The translations under genes and the position numbers were made by a program. DNA of 64,000 nt from Agriotes lineatus (lineage: Eukaryota; Arthropoda; Insecta; Coleoptera; Elateridae): the NCBI GenBank assembly GCA_940337035.1, contig CALNHX010003559.1:82889-146888 (forward strand), given 5' to 3'. Positions 20,290-31,419 of the stretch are shown here, piece by piece. Under the pieces are notes generated by a model. It made no database searches. It saw only the letters and a list, made by a program, of their open reading frames with translations, and was not told where the DNA came from. Positions within the stretch are counted from its first letter, which is position 1, and every line of letters begins with the position of its first letter.

Positions 20290-22612
20290 ATTGACCTTCA
20301 TAACAAGAAAGTATTACAGTTTTACAATTTTTATGTAGGTGTGAGGATGCTGTTGCAACTTTTCATTATATTTCCACCTTTTTAAGACATCACTGAAATA
20401 ATACTACTTATTGCATTTGCCTTATTATGCGGTACTGTATTCTATAATTAAATATATTCATATTAATGTAAAGTAAAAATGTTGCAATCACACTGATTTT
20501 AACAGAGCAGTTGTTATCGGGAAGATGAAAACACTAATATTTTCAGTCGTTGAGCGATTTATTCTTAGTGACAAGTTGTAGCTCTCCACACAGTTAAAGT
20601 CTTGTTTCTTACCTTAACTACAACGAAAAACAAATCTGTAATTTCTAAATCACTATTTTATAGTCTACAAAATTGTTAGAACAATTCTTCGTTTTATGCA
20701 TTTAAAATACCAGAAGCTTTCACTAAAATAGCGGATTATCGCTGCTGTCACCTTGTGACGGTAGTACACTCATATATCTAAAAGCAACCATTTAAGTACA
20801 ATAATTATTCCACTAGTGTAGACTATGAAAACTTAACAATAAAGAAATTGTTTATGTCGATAATCACGTTTAGGTGATTTTTTAGAAAACGCAAAATGTA
20901 TTCATACCCCATAAACTAACGATTATTTATAAAAATTTTGACCGATAAATAATGAGACCAGTTGTCACACTTTTCTAAACAAATTTTATAGGTATTTAGC
21001 TATAAAATCAAGTTACATAAAATCTTAAAGAGTTGCTTATACCCATGTACTCCAATTTTTGAGGGTGTGAGAAGGTTTTTAAATAATAATGTAAAACAAA
21101 GAAGTTGTAGATGTTCTTCTGGCACCATTTCTGCAGAATTACGCTAAAGATCGAGAGCTCGTCTGGCTTGTATATTTAAAAAAAATGTAAAAAACCAAAT
21201 TGATGAAACACATATAGAAGACCCAATTAAAAATTCCAAAGAGGACCAAATCTTTGGAATAGTAAAATATAGTAAAAAGTATTAAAAAGTCGAAAAAGAA
21301 AGGGCAGCAGTACAAAATTCCGAAAAGTCATATAATAAGTAATTACGAACAGCACAAGTGAAAGTGGGTTCGACAATAGTAGTAATAAAATCAAGTTATT
21401 AAACTTTAAATTATTATTATGAATAACACAGAGACTCCAAATTTAAATATTGTTAGCTTTTCTCTTACCTTGAGGTCAGCTTTAAAGTTTTAATGAAAGA
21501 AGCAGTTCTTCATATAGATTTATTAATACGTTTGGTTTTGATTAGTCTATTCTCGTTGTCTAAATACTTGTTATCGACATCTAATTCCTATTTAAGCTAG
21601 TTCGTAAATTATAAAATGGGGTACCCCACTTAAGCTTACGTCAATTTGACTTTCTAACTACTATATTTGACATTCATACTATATCACGGGTATATGATAG
21701 CTAGTCTACAATTAAAGAATTACGAACTGTTCTTACTTTTTGAGAATATGCGAAATATCACAATACTATCTTTACTTTACTTATCTGGTAATCGTTACAC
21801 TTGCGGAATCGAAGACTAGCTAGGAGTTTAATCAGCCCGCAACACCGTTCAAGAAGATGATCCGCTCTCCTAACTCGTAGTTTGACAGTCGCTAAACCTC
21901 AGCTGTCATTTGACCGCAAGCAATTGCACGATCTTCGTAGTGAAATTCTTATGAAGAGATGTTCAAACTAATGCGTTTCCGTCGCCTCGAACTTGTTGCC
22001 TAACAGGCAAAAAACTATGCAACGCTTTCCGTGGTTCCCTAATCAGTCAACATGACTTGAAGCTAAATCCGTTGGAAAATGTTACCCGCTCTCAAAATCT
22101 GCCTCAAGCACGCTTCATTAGTATCCACATACTATTAACGAAGAACGAGGAATCCCAAGTTTGCCACATGTTTACCACAAAAAACTTTTTATGCACAGCT
22201 AAGTCTTATGTCACCAATTTGATAACAAAAACCCGTTATTATTTTTCTACTCGCTTTTCTTTCTTAAAAACCCTTACAACTCGGATATTAATTTTCATAC
22301 GCTTTGACTGCGTTTTTCCAATTGATCGTCTATTCACGGCCATATATAACGTAAACTACTAACGTTAAAACAATAGGCTTTCAACACGTAACAATATATG
22401 TGAATTACTAAATTGAAGGATACTAGACTTCTGCTAACTATTCATTTTAATTTCACAAACTCGCTATAAAGCTATCTATGTATGTATCAAGAGCAAGAAG
22501 TGCGTATTTATGGCACGTGGTATGAATTTTCAAGTGCCATAAACTCACATTTTCTTCATGTTACATACAACATCTTGCTACGATCATAACAGAAGTATAA
22601 TAATTTAGTTCG
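20290..22612. other. Long non-coding region upstream of the first secreted-peptide gene
   Basis: About 2.3 kb without a supported gene. An open frame at 22057-22362 is AT-rich and has no motif. Any enhancer for the gene at 19985-20202 would lie here, but none can be pointed to. Confidence 0.5.
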
Positions 22613-22835
22613 GTGGAACTTTTTCTGTCACACTGAATTATATATTCTAGGTTATGGTGACACAAATTTACAACACAGCGTTCGATTTACGTTTTTAAGG
22701 CACGTCACCAATGGTAACGTTCAATAAAAATTCGCACGCTAAAATTAATAGTGGCATAACTAGTAAGTTTTGACAGTAGAAACTGTGAAAAAAGTTGTTA
22801 TTCATTTCAGTGATCATAGAAGAAAATCGTTCTAT
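22613..22835 (+). repeat. Dispersed 220-bp repeat, copy 1
   Basis: This segment matches 58503-58730 along its length, with substitutions and small gaps. Shared words are 'TATTCTAGGTTATG', 'CACCAATGG', 'GCTAA', 'AGAAACTGTG' and 'AAAAAGTTGT'. Non-coding, probably a short non-autonomous element. Confidence 0.7.
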
Positions 22836-23299
22836 TAAATTTCGTTTGCTTTTAGTTTTAACTATTAAAAAACAGATCCATTAAATGGTAGAATATGCTG
22901 TTAATTGTAATGGTTAATTGCTTCGCATATAGGATCATTGCACATAATAAAGTAGTGCAGTGGAATCTACACTGAAATGGAAACTAAATGTCTCATAACA
23001 ATGTATGGCTGGAACTGCTTCTTTATCAAGAGACTGACTGGGACAGATTAGGGTACCTAAACTAAATTTCAAATAAGCATGCAGTATTTGTAACTAATCA
23101 TAACTATGGCTGTAATTGATCAAAACAATGTAATCATTACAACCAACTAATCATTCTTTATTGTCAGTTTGACATTCGGTGGAAATCATAAAACTATAAA
23201 AGGAAAACCTATAAATAGTTGACAAAAAAGGCTGGCCTACACTGTTTATGTCAAATATATTCTCCTAGTGTAAAACTGAGTCTGAATTTAGAACCTCAC
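22836..23299. other. Non-coding, nothing recognised
   Basis: No gene or repeat recognised. Confidence 0.5.
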
Positions 23300-23561
23300 C
23301 TACTGCATTTTTATTTGAAATTTAGTATTGTAAAACATTGCCACTTCGTATGACCTATTAGAGGTGTCCATAATTTCATTCACAACACAGTTCGGCCCTT
23401 CTGCACCATGACTGTTTTGTTCGTTGGAACATGTGCCGCATATGCCTGATCGTATTTCTAGTAGCGCAAAATGTGAGACCGGGAGATCGCGCCGGCCATA
23501 GAACAGGCCCATTGCGTCCAATCCATCGCCTGGGATAGTGTTCCTCCAAATAGCGCCTCAC
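23300..23561 (-). pseudogene. Fragment of a DDE transposase (Tc1/mariner-superfamily-like)
   Basis: From 23561 the minus strand reads RRYLEEHYPRRWIGRNGPVL and WPARSPGLTFC. 'W-P-A-R-S-P-D-L-T' with an upstream 'F-P-x-R-W-I-G-R' is a common signature around the last catalytic residue of an insect transposase group related to Tc1/mariner. Here Asp is replaced by Gly in the SP-G-L word. The frame then shifts, and a second frame carries the end of the domain to about 23300. The 5' part is cut off at 23561 by the tail of another element. Confidence 0.6.
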
Positions 23562-23640
23562 TTCTTCTTCTTAAGAGCCCTTCAGAGTCCACTCCTGAAC
23601 GTAGGCCTCCCCATCATGTTTCCACCGCTATTTGTTGGCA
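23562..23640 (-). mobile_element. 3' tail of an RTE-type non-LTR retrotransposon
   Basis: The minus strand reads GEAYVQEWTLKGS and a stop, then GAAGAAGAAG. The 'G-E-A-Y-V-Q-x-W' ending and a trinucleotide tail are typical of RTE-type elements. Only the last 70-80 bases are recognisable. It abuts the transposase fragment at 23561, so it may have inserted there. Confidence 0.55.
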
Positions 23641-24698
23641 ACTTAGTTTCACAGTATCTCATTTTATGTTGAACAGTTCCTCCTCTAATTCTACTAACCA
23701 ATTTTGTGATAGCATTAAGCTATTGTTAGATGTGACAATATTAAACATAAATGGCTTGGAGGTGCAAATCCTAGATATTAGCTGAGGATTTTTGCCTTCC
23801 AGAATCCGATCTGGAATCTAGATTCTTAGTCACCTGGGGTCTTATTTCGTTTGTTTCATAATACGTCATAGTCAAGTTGGGGCTTGATAGCCATCATCAT
23901 GCACGCTGGCTATACGGGTTGCATATAAGATATAGGGGAAGGATTAGGATTCAGAAGGTGGGGAAATCACAAACTCGCAAGAGCAAGATTGCTAGTCCTT
24001 GAAGTAAGGCTGTACTGCACCTGGATTGTAAAGAAAGTACTTACCGCATTTTCCATTTTTACGATCCTAGTTCTAATTTGTGGTATTTTTTCGTTTCTGT
24101 ATTAAAATCCCGCTTGTATAGAAGAATTTTTAAACATCTGCCGGCACACAAGCATTTCTCGGCGGTAGTTTAACGCAGATGTCTTTCATCCATCCGTTTT
24201 TGAAGTAATTTTGTTGCGACGCTATTTCGCTACAAAAAGAGTCAGTTGTGTAAGCAGGAATGAGAGGGAGCGAAAGTCTCCGTCTAGCTCGTTGAGACAT
24301 GTGTAAACTTTGGCGAAAAATGTTTGCGCGGCCCCTTCTTTCTGGCATCGCGCGGCTTTGGGCTGTTGAAAGATTTTAACCTATCTTTTAGGAAGGCAAC
24401 AAGTGCTCGTTGGTTCTGCTATGGCGGAGGCCTTTGGCCTTCACCGTGCAATGTCGCAATTGTCCAGTGTAATTTTTCCTCGATTTGCGTAATTTTACGC
24501 GCTAGTTATTTAGCTACTTAGTGTCATGTCGTAAGTCCCGTTTATGTGGTAACAAACTGGCGCCCTTGTCGTAAAGTAGTGTTTAAGCTGTAGCACAGTT
24601 TACATAGTTCAAGTAGACTATATCGGGTACCCGAATATACTCACGACTTCCGCTCAAACATTGATAGAGGATTGATTTTGAGAATTGACTTTTACTAG
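23641..24698. other. Non-coding; one Gypsy-like primer-site octamer
   Basis: No coding motif was recognised. The frame at 24130-24348 (minus) is open for 72 codons but matches nothing I know. TGGCGCCC at 24558-24565 equals the usual tRNA-Lys-type primer-binding site of Gypsy elements, but no LTR could be delimited before it. Confidence 0.4.
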
Positions 24699-24958
24699 TT
24701 CTTCTTCTTCTATGGAGCAGCAATCCTGTTGGATTATGGCCCATCCAGGTAGGGATGTGTAAAGATTCCATTAACAAGGTGAATCACTCCTTATTGTTAA
24801 AGTTTCCGCACTGCACTTTGGCCACGTTTGTTCTTGTAAGCTTAATATTATCAGTTTGTTTATAACTGCGGGTGTGTTTTAGCACTAATCACAATTTTTT
24901 TCCAGTCTGTTCGATTATGCACTGTTTTAAACCAACTATTAACACCAATTATTTTAAG

Positions 24959-27835
24959 TTATCTTAGCACATTTTCGATCCATTTCTTAAGTGGCCGCCC
25001 TTTCCTTCTGGGGAGGTCCGGAGTCCATTGCGTCAGTTTCTTCAGCAGTCTGTCTTCATTTAGCCTCATAAAGTGTCCGAACCATTTTATGCGTTGCGCC
25101 TTTATGAAGTTTACTATGTCTTCTCCCGCTAACTCTTTCTTGATTTCATGATTCATTCAAGTTCTATGTTGGTCACCATTGAGTTTAACGGGCCCTAGTA
25201 TTTGTCTTATGATCTTCCGTTCAAATTTTCTCAATGCTTCTTCATCTCCGTCGGTAAGGGCAAGAGTTTCCGCGGCGTAGGTCACCACTGGTCTGATAAG
25301 GGTTTTGTAAATTTTCATCTTTGTTCTCGGCTTAGCTTCTTGTTCAACAACATATTTTTGTTGCTATAATATGCTTTGTTCCCTTTCTGTATTCTATACT
25401 TGGTCTTTCGATTAGGTTCATCTTGGTTCCCTATTAAGCAACCTAAATAGTTAAAACTTTCTACACATTCAAATTCAAATTGTCCTACTCTTAGTGTTCC
25501 ATTGCTATTAACGCCTTTACTTGTTTGCATGTATTTTGTTTTCTCTTGATTGATGTGTAAACCATAGTTTTTTGCAATTTGGGCTAGGGTCACTACTGAT
25601 TTTATGAGTTCGTCTTTTGATCTGCTGATTATAGCTATATCGTCGGCGTAAGCTGTTAGTTGTGTCATATTGGTAGTAATATTGCCTACTAGTTCCGCTC
25701 TTCGTATTATAGATTCTAGTGTAATATTGAACAGGGTTGCAGAGAGAACGTCACCTTGCCTTACTCCTTTGTGTATTGCAAAATTGCTGGTTGCTATGTC
25801 TTGTAGTTGAACTGCTATATTGTTGTTTTCTAAGGTCATTCTCACAAGTCGTATTAGCTTCGGCGGTATACCTAGACTGCTTAGTTCTTGTAGCATTTTG
25901 TTCCTGTCAATGGAGTCAAAGGCCTGCTTAAAATCAATGAAGATGAAGTGTAGATTTATATTATATTCGTATGCTTTTTCTGAGATCATTTGTAGAATAT
26001 GTATTGCGTCAACTGTGCTCCTTCCAGCTCTAAATCCGTTCTGGTAGTCACCCATCAGTTGTTCTGAGTATTGCATTAATCTGTTCTTGATTAGTGTTGT
26101 TAAAATTTTGTAAGCAGTGCACAGTAATGTAATCCCACGGTAATTTTTACAGATTTCTTTATTGCCTTTTTTATGTAACAATATCACATTTGCTTGTGCC
26201 CAGTCACTAGGTATTATTTCTTTCTCCCAAATTTCACCTATTAGTGTATGCATTTTCTCGTATAATTCTTTACCACCGTGAATCAGTAATTCAGCGGTTA
26301 TATTATCTGGCCCCGCCGCTTTGTTTTTTCTTAGTTTCAATATGGTGCTTTCAACTTCCTCGTAGGTAGGTGGCCTAATTGGGTCGTATTCTGCTAAACA
26401 TTCTGTGACTTGCTGCAGCTTATTATTTTCTTCATTCCTGAAAATATTCCTTCCAGACGCTTTTGTTCTTCTCTTCTTCACATTCAATAATTCCATCCTT
26501 GTTTCTGAACCCTCTTGCTTTACATGTATGTTTACAGTGCATGTCCTTAATCTTCTTGAAAAAAAGTCTGTTGTTATTGCTTAGGCATTCGTTCTCTAGT
26601 TTGTCAAGGTTTTGATTGATCCATTCGTTTCTTTTTTTCTTAACTATATTGTTCGGGCTGTTTCTCGCCTGGGTGTAGATTTTTTTGTCCTCCTCTGAAT
26701 TGGAATTTATCCATTTCAATCTGTATTTGTTTTTGGTTTCCTTTGCACGCTTGCATTCTTTATCGTACCATTCATTAGGGGACTTCTTTTCGTCAAATCC
26801 TATTTCTTGGCTAGCGGTCGTTATAATGTTATTCTTTATTAGGTTCCATGGGATTTCGATAGGATTAGTACTTAGTACTTGCTTATTCAGAAGTGACAGC
26901 TTCTTTATGTAGTTCTGTTAACATTGTTGCACGTAAAGTTGTCCTAAATTCCATTTTTTCTTGCATATTTTGGTTTTGTTTTCTATAATCCTGTGTTCTT
27001 TTAGTGATAACAATACCATATAATGGTCTGATTCCGTGTTGGCTCCTCTATAAGTTCTAGCGTCACAGACAACTTGCAGGCTACTTTTTGAAATTAGAAT
27101 ATGATCTATCTGGCTTGTATGCTCACCATCAGGGTACCGCCATGTGATTTTATGGTGTCTTGGATGTGGAAACTTGGTTGTTGTTACGAATAGATTAAAG
27201 GCTGCTGAAGCTTGACAGAGCCTATGCCCGTTATCGTTTGTTCGCATGTGTATTGTGTGTTTTCCTGTGACCTCTTGTAAGTAATCTTCTTTGCCCAATT
27301 GGGCATTAAAGTCCCCCAATATTATTACGATGTCATGTTTGGGTATTTTTGGGCACTGATTGTGTAAGTTTTCGTAGAATTGATCCTTTTCGTCCTCCTT
27401 TGCTGCTTCGGTGGGAGCATATACATTTATGATGGTTAAGTTCCTTACTTTTGCTTTTATTCTGAGTAACGCCAATCTACCAGAAAGCGGCTTAAAAAGC
27501 AGTATCCTCTTTCTGGTGTTTTTTGATACGAAAAAACCAACTCCCTTTTGGCCTTGACTTGCATCTCCGCTAAATAGGAAACTGTACGCTCCTTTTTGGA
27601 TCTCGCCTTCTTCTGCCCATCTATGTTCTTGTATGCCTAAAATATCTATTTTGTATTTCTGCACTTCGTACGCAATTTTTCCGGGCTGAAGCATGGTCTT
27701 TACATTCCACGTTGCTAGTCTGAGCTTTCTTTTTTGGTAGTTTGGGTGAAAGTAGCCTTTGTTGCTACCGCTAGCTCTATTCCGGATGCCCTTAATCGTT
27801 TTATTTTCCTCTACTAATCTCTTATCCGTGGTCAT
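24959..27835 (-). pseudogene. ORF2: AP-endonuclease and reverse transcriptase, frameshifted
   Basis: The endonuclease part (27835-26918) reads LATWNVKTMLQPGK, IQEHRW, INVYAPTE, ILGDFNAQLG and SDHYMV, the standard metal- and phosphate-binding blocks. It stops at YVQQC near 26918. The next region resumes in other frames (26719-26432, then 26496-25315) with the RT: IPLHKKG-like ILLHKKGNKEICKNYRGI, GFRAGRSTVDAI, DFKQAFDSI, GVRQGDVLS and the catalytic YADD at 25639-25650. The thumb and C-terminal part (25314-24959) end in GRPLKKWIENVLR. A working element would nick target DNA and copy its RNA there. At least three frame breaks prevent that here. Confidence 0.85.
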
Positions 27836-27887
27836 GGTTTGCGTTGTAATATCTTCATTGCCATTTGTTCCGTCCGGCTTTCGTTTC

Positions 27888-28642
27888 TTACTTTTTTGAC
27901 TTCCATCCTGTATTCGTAATAGTCCTCATGTGCTTTTTAAGTTCTTCTTCTTCTGTGTTTCCTGGCGATCTCATACTTAATGTTCTTGCCTTCGATGCCT
28001 TATCACTGCTTTCTACGGCCTTTTCTTCTATGGATGTCTGTATTTCATCCAGCGTATAACCTTTTCCATCTAATATAAGTTTGTTATATCTTAATTGCAC
28101 TCTATGTTTTTTTTCGCGGGCTTGCTTTGCAAAGGAGATTAGATTTCTGTGTTGCTCGCAAACTTCATTTGGGCAGTCTTCTGATATCCATATATCCGTG
28201 CTTTTCAGGTTCTTAGCATTTTTTAAGATCGCTATTTTCTTATTCCAGTCTGACAGCTTTACTAGTATCGGTCTATCCTTTTGGCCTCTCTGATATTTCC
28301 CAAGTCTTATTTCTCCTTCCTCTATCTTTTCTTTTTCATGAAGCCCCATTTTCGTGAACACTTCAGCTACTTTATCATTCGTTATATGCTTCTCTTCGTC
28401 TTCAGAATCCTCGACCCCTTGAATTACTATGTTTTTCCTTCTTATTTCTTTTTCTAAACTATCTATTCCCTTATCTTGAATTTCCACTTTTGATTTTAAT
28501 TGGATATTCTCTTTTTTAATGCCCACAACTCCCCTGCATTTTCTTCCATTTTCTCATTCTTGCTCGTTAATTGCCTTTTCACCTCGCTTAATTGCGTTGT
28601 TATGCCTTCCAGCTTGGATAATATTGCGTCTGTATCACTCAT
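27888..28642 (-). pseudogene. ORF1: RNA-binding coiled-coil type protein, one frameshift
   Basis: The start at 28642 gives MSDTDAILSKLEGITTQLSE, a coiled-coil-like N-terminus. Near 28530 the frame must shift to continue as GIKKENIQLKSKVEI, then RRKNIVIQGVEDSEDE, KDRPILVKLSDWNKK and ending in KSKK. The order of coiled coil, RRM-like block ('N-I-V-I-x-G', 'R-P-I-L-V-K') and basic C-terminus resembles L1/CR1-type ORF1 proteins, which package the element RNA. The region downstream of the frameshift is open for 212 codons. Confidence 0.7.
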
Positions 28643-28993
28643 TTTTTAAATAATTCCGCTTACACCGTTCTATTATTATTCAGGTCTTCGTAGATTTTAG
28701 CCCTAATACGGCCCTGCGCGCTGTTGATATTTTGGCTCTGCCAGCTGCTTGCTTATCGGTCGTGCGCGGTGCGCACTTGGGCTGAACGTTCTGCGTTGGT
28801 TTTCTTATCAGTGCTTAAGTTCCGCGTTCGTTCTTTCTCTGCTTAAATCTAATCCTACCTTACTTTTAACTGCTTCTATTCATTCTGCCACTTATCCGTT
28901 ATTCACTTCACCCTTTTTTTAGAGTTTCCTACGCTTTAAAACGCCTATTTTAAACAAATGTTTTGCACACTCGCACTACGCGTCTATCTGGTC

Positions 28994-30323
28994 TACTAGT
29001 TGATCCCAACGATTAAATGACGGAGGTTCACACAGGTTTCGCGATAGATAAGTCCCAGTTGCAGACATTTCTGCCAGATTTATGTTGACCACGTCGTGCA
29101 TTTAGAAGCATCCAACATCCTCTTTTTAAAGAAGAATAATGTTGTTTAGTGCGACATTATGCGTTCTAAGGCTAAAGGCGATATGTGTGTATTTCGAGCT
29201 ATTGATCTTGATAAGCCACAACTTCTGTCATGTTGCTATTTTAGCAATTTCTGTAAGTACTCAGAGACAACGTTTGGGTCGATTTCTGAAGACATTATTG
29301 GTGTATCCTCAGCGAAGGTAGCTATATCAGTATTGTAAGTGTCTCGAAGGCCATCGGTGTTAAAATACGTACAAGAAGGGCTGAAGGACACTGCTCTAAG
29401 GTACTCTAAATTTTATGGGCACTAAAGCTGAACAATACCTTGTGTTTCCTAGAGCCTGTTACATGTAAAATGATGGTCAAATTAAAATTCCGTTATTTGT
29501 GCAGAAATTGTCTTGAATTTCCAGCTATTTCCCAATAAATGGTATGGCGTGGGTTATGTGTTACAGTCTTAAACGGGTTTTACGACACCGCACCGGCTCA
29601 TACAACAACTAAACGGCCGGCGCGGACGATATTCGACAAAATCGGTACAAAGATTTACCTAGGCCGCTGCCTATGCCGCAACAAGATAATACCGGCTAAA
29701 GCATCAGTGGAGCAAGGGGGAGTTCGTTACTTGATCACCTAAGGGCAACGGCCAGAGGGGCGGTAAATAACGATAAAAGTAAATAGGGCGCCAGGAGGTC
29801 TGTCTCGGGGAATACACGTACAACCGGACCTGGACGGTTAGACGGAACGAGAAGTACACAGGGTACCACGTCAGGAAGGTACTCGAGAAGCTGTAGAACT
29901 CGAATTACAATTTTGGGAAAAATACTTGAATAACTATTTCGGGAGAACAGGAATTCGGCCTTACAGTCCTCGTCCTTACTGAGGCAGGCGTTGCCAGACC
30001 TACCTGTGTCGCTCCAACGCTCAAGCTTCGTCGTACATCAATCGTTACACAGAAAACTTATTCTGAAAAGAGCATGCGCAGATTTGCCACAATGATAAGG
30101 CCTTTGTGAGAATATTCGTCTATTGGTCTAACGTTAATGTATAAATATATGTGATGGGCAAGGTTAAGGCTAACTTAAATGTAAAACCCCCAGCTGCAGA
30201 AGCGCTAGTAACCTCTAGCATAACATTTATAGAATTTGCCGCATTCGTCAATCCAAAAGCAATTTCTAAGCTAGGCCACATGAACACGTATGAATGAACT
30301 GTCAAATATTAGATGCAAGGGCT
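28994..30323. other. Non-coding, partly GC-richer, nothing recognised
   Basis: The stretch 29540-30060 is clearly GC-richer than its surroundings, but none of the frames on either strand shows a known motif. It may be an old element of a type I do not recognise. Confidence 0.5.
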
Positions 30324-30530
30324 GCGGTCAAACTGAAGTAATTTAGCAAGCACAGTATGTAAATTTAGTTCACATGCATAACAGCTGATTAGTTACAAGA
30401 ACCGCGACACAAAATGCAATAAACTAGCAAGCACGATATGTAAATTTGGTTCTCATAAATGACAGCTGATTAGTTACAACGGCTGCCGTCGGAATGCAAT
30501 AATTTAGCAAGCACAATAAGTTAGCATGGG
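30324..30530. repeat. Tandem repeat, about 82-bp unit, 2.5 copies
   Basis: Each unit holds 'TTTAGCAAGCAC', 'TATGTAAATTT', a variable 'GGTTC' stretch and 'ACAGCTGATTAGTTACAA'. Starts fall near 30324, 30402 and 30486. Confidence 0.8.
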
Positions 30531-30652
30531 TTTAGGCTAATACTCAGTTGAAGGATCCAAATTCATCTCGAAATGGGGTGAATATCACAGGTGAAATAGT
30601 AAAACTCAAACCTTCCCCATGTATAACATTTAATTAGTAAAAAATGTAGTTG

Positions 30653-30694
30653 ACAAGCGACATGTTTCGACAATTAAGTCATCATCAGGCTTTT
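30653..30694 (-). ncRNA. Hammerhead-ribozyme-like motif (minimal, Penelope-type layout)
   Basis: On the minus strand the order is AAGC, CTGATGA, a short hairpin with GAC/GTC arms, GAAAC, two bases, GTC, GCTT. CTGATGA and GAAA are the two invariant hammerhead boxes, GTC is the usual cleavage triplet, AAGC/GCTT can form stem I, and C-G plus A-U form a minimal stem III. Such short hammerheads are known in the pseudo-LTRs of Penelope-like retroelements. One extra U separates CTGATGA from the GAC arm, which departs from the consensus and may weaken activity. No Penelope RT was found nearby, so this may be a remnant or a chance fit. Confidence 0.45.
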
Positions 30695-31198
30695 AAAATC
30701 CGGAAGCGGTATATTGTAGATTAAATTAATATTTAAAATTTAAAGCAAACTCAAAGGAATGCGTGATAACCTTGAAGAGGCAGGTGTAGCAAACCAAATA
30801 CAAGATGAGTGACCTTCGTGGTCTAACATCCAAAAACATGGGGAAATATCTTAAAAACGATTAAACATTACGAACAAGTTAAGCTGTCACCAACACGTGA
30901 AGCGGGTCATGACAGAAGTGAACCAATTCGGAAAAAAAAAATTTTTTTTTCGTCCAAGGATTAGTAAATAAAGGGTGGCCCAAATCTAGGTAACTGCGCT
31001 AAACTACAGGGTGTTCGAATTTATTACTGCTAACATAAGCGATAACAAATTTAGTAGCTAAAGACGGGTTAAAGGTACAGACAGGCTGTTCTGAAGGCTC
31101 TATACTGCTGTAAGCTGTCAAAATGGTAAATTAAATTGCTGAAGACTGCAAAATGGCCATATGCAATATGTTGCCATATTTTTCGTTGGTGTAGGTGT

Positions 31199-31419
31199 GG
31201 TTGCCTAACCCCTTGGTCACACTACAGAAAGGATTTATAAGGTATTTTGTTGTGCCGTTCAGCTACGCTGGAAAAATATCTTATTTGTGCACGCCCCAAT
31301 CCTGCAGTTCCTTGATGCAGCGTCACAACCAAATTCAGGCCTAAATTTTCCTGTGGCTTCCTTATGATCGCTGCCTGCGGCTTGTGCATGCTAGTGTAAC
31401 CAAGGGGTTGATAGCAACC
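31199..31419. mobile_element. MITE-like element with about 27-bp terminal inverted repeats
   Basis: The left end GGTTGCCTAACCCCTTGGTC and the inverted right end GGTTGCTATCAACCCCTTGG pair with a small gap, continuing through ACACTA on both sides. The 220-bp interior has no coding capacity. Confidence 0.7.

Larger units (their letters stand above)
24699..28993 (-). mobile_element. Two-ORF non-LTR retrotransposon, nearly full length
   Basis: The element runs 5' to 3' on the minus strand. A GC-richer 5' region (about 28650-28990) is followed by ORF1, then ORF2 with endonuclease and RT, then a 3' UTR that ends in GAAGAAGAAGAA (24699-24710). The bases TACTAG flank both proposed ends and could be a short target duplication, but this is weak. 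Apurinic-type endonuclease plus a downstream RT fits RTE-like or related clades. Several frameshifts make this copy inactive. Confidence 0.8.

Noticed and set aside
22057..22362. 101-codon frame
   Set aside because: AT-rich, no signal peptide or domain, no TATA or splice context.
24130..24348. 72-codon minus frame rich in Arg and Ser
   Set aside because: No family recognised and no neighbours to support it.
24558..24565. TGGCGCCC, as in Gypsy primer-binding sites
   Set aside because: No LTR with TG...CA ends could be drawn before it; an octamer alone can occur by chance.
29539..29742. 67-codon frame in the GC-rich island
   Set aside because: No motif; GC-rich sequence has fewer stops by chance.
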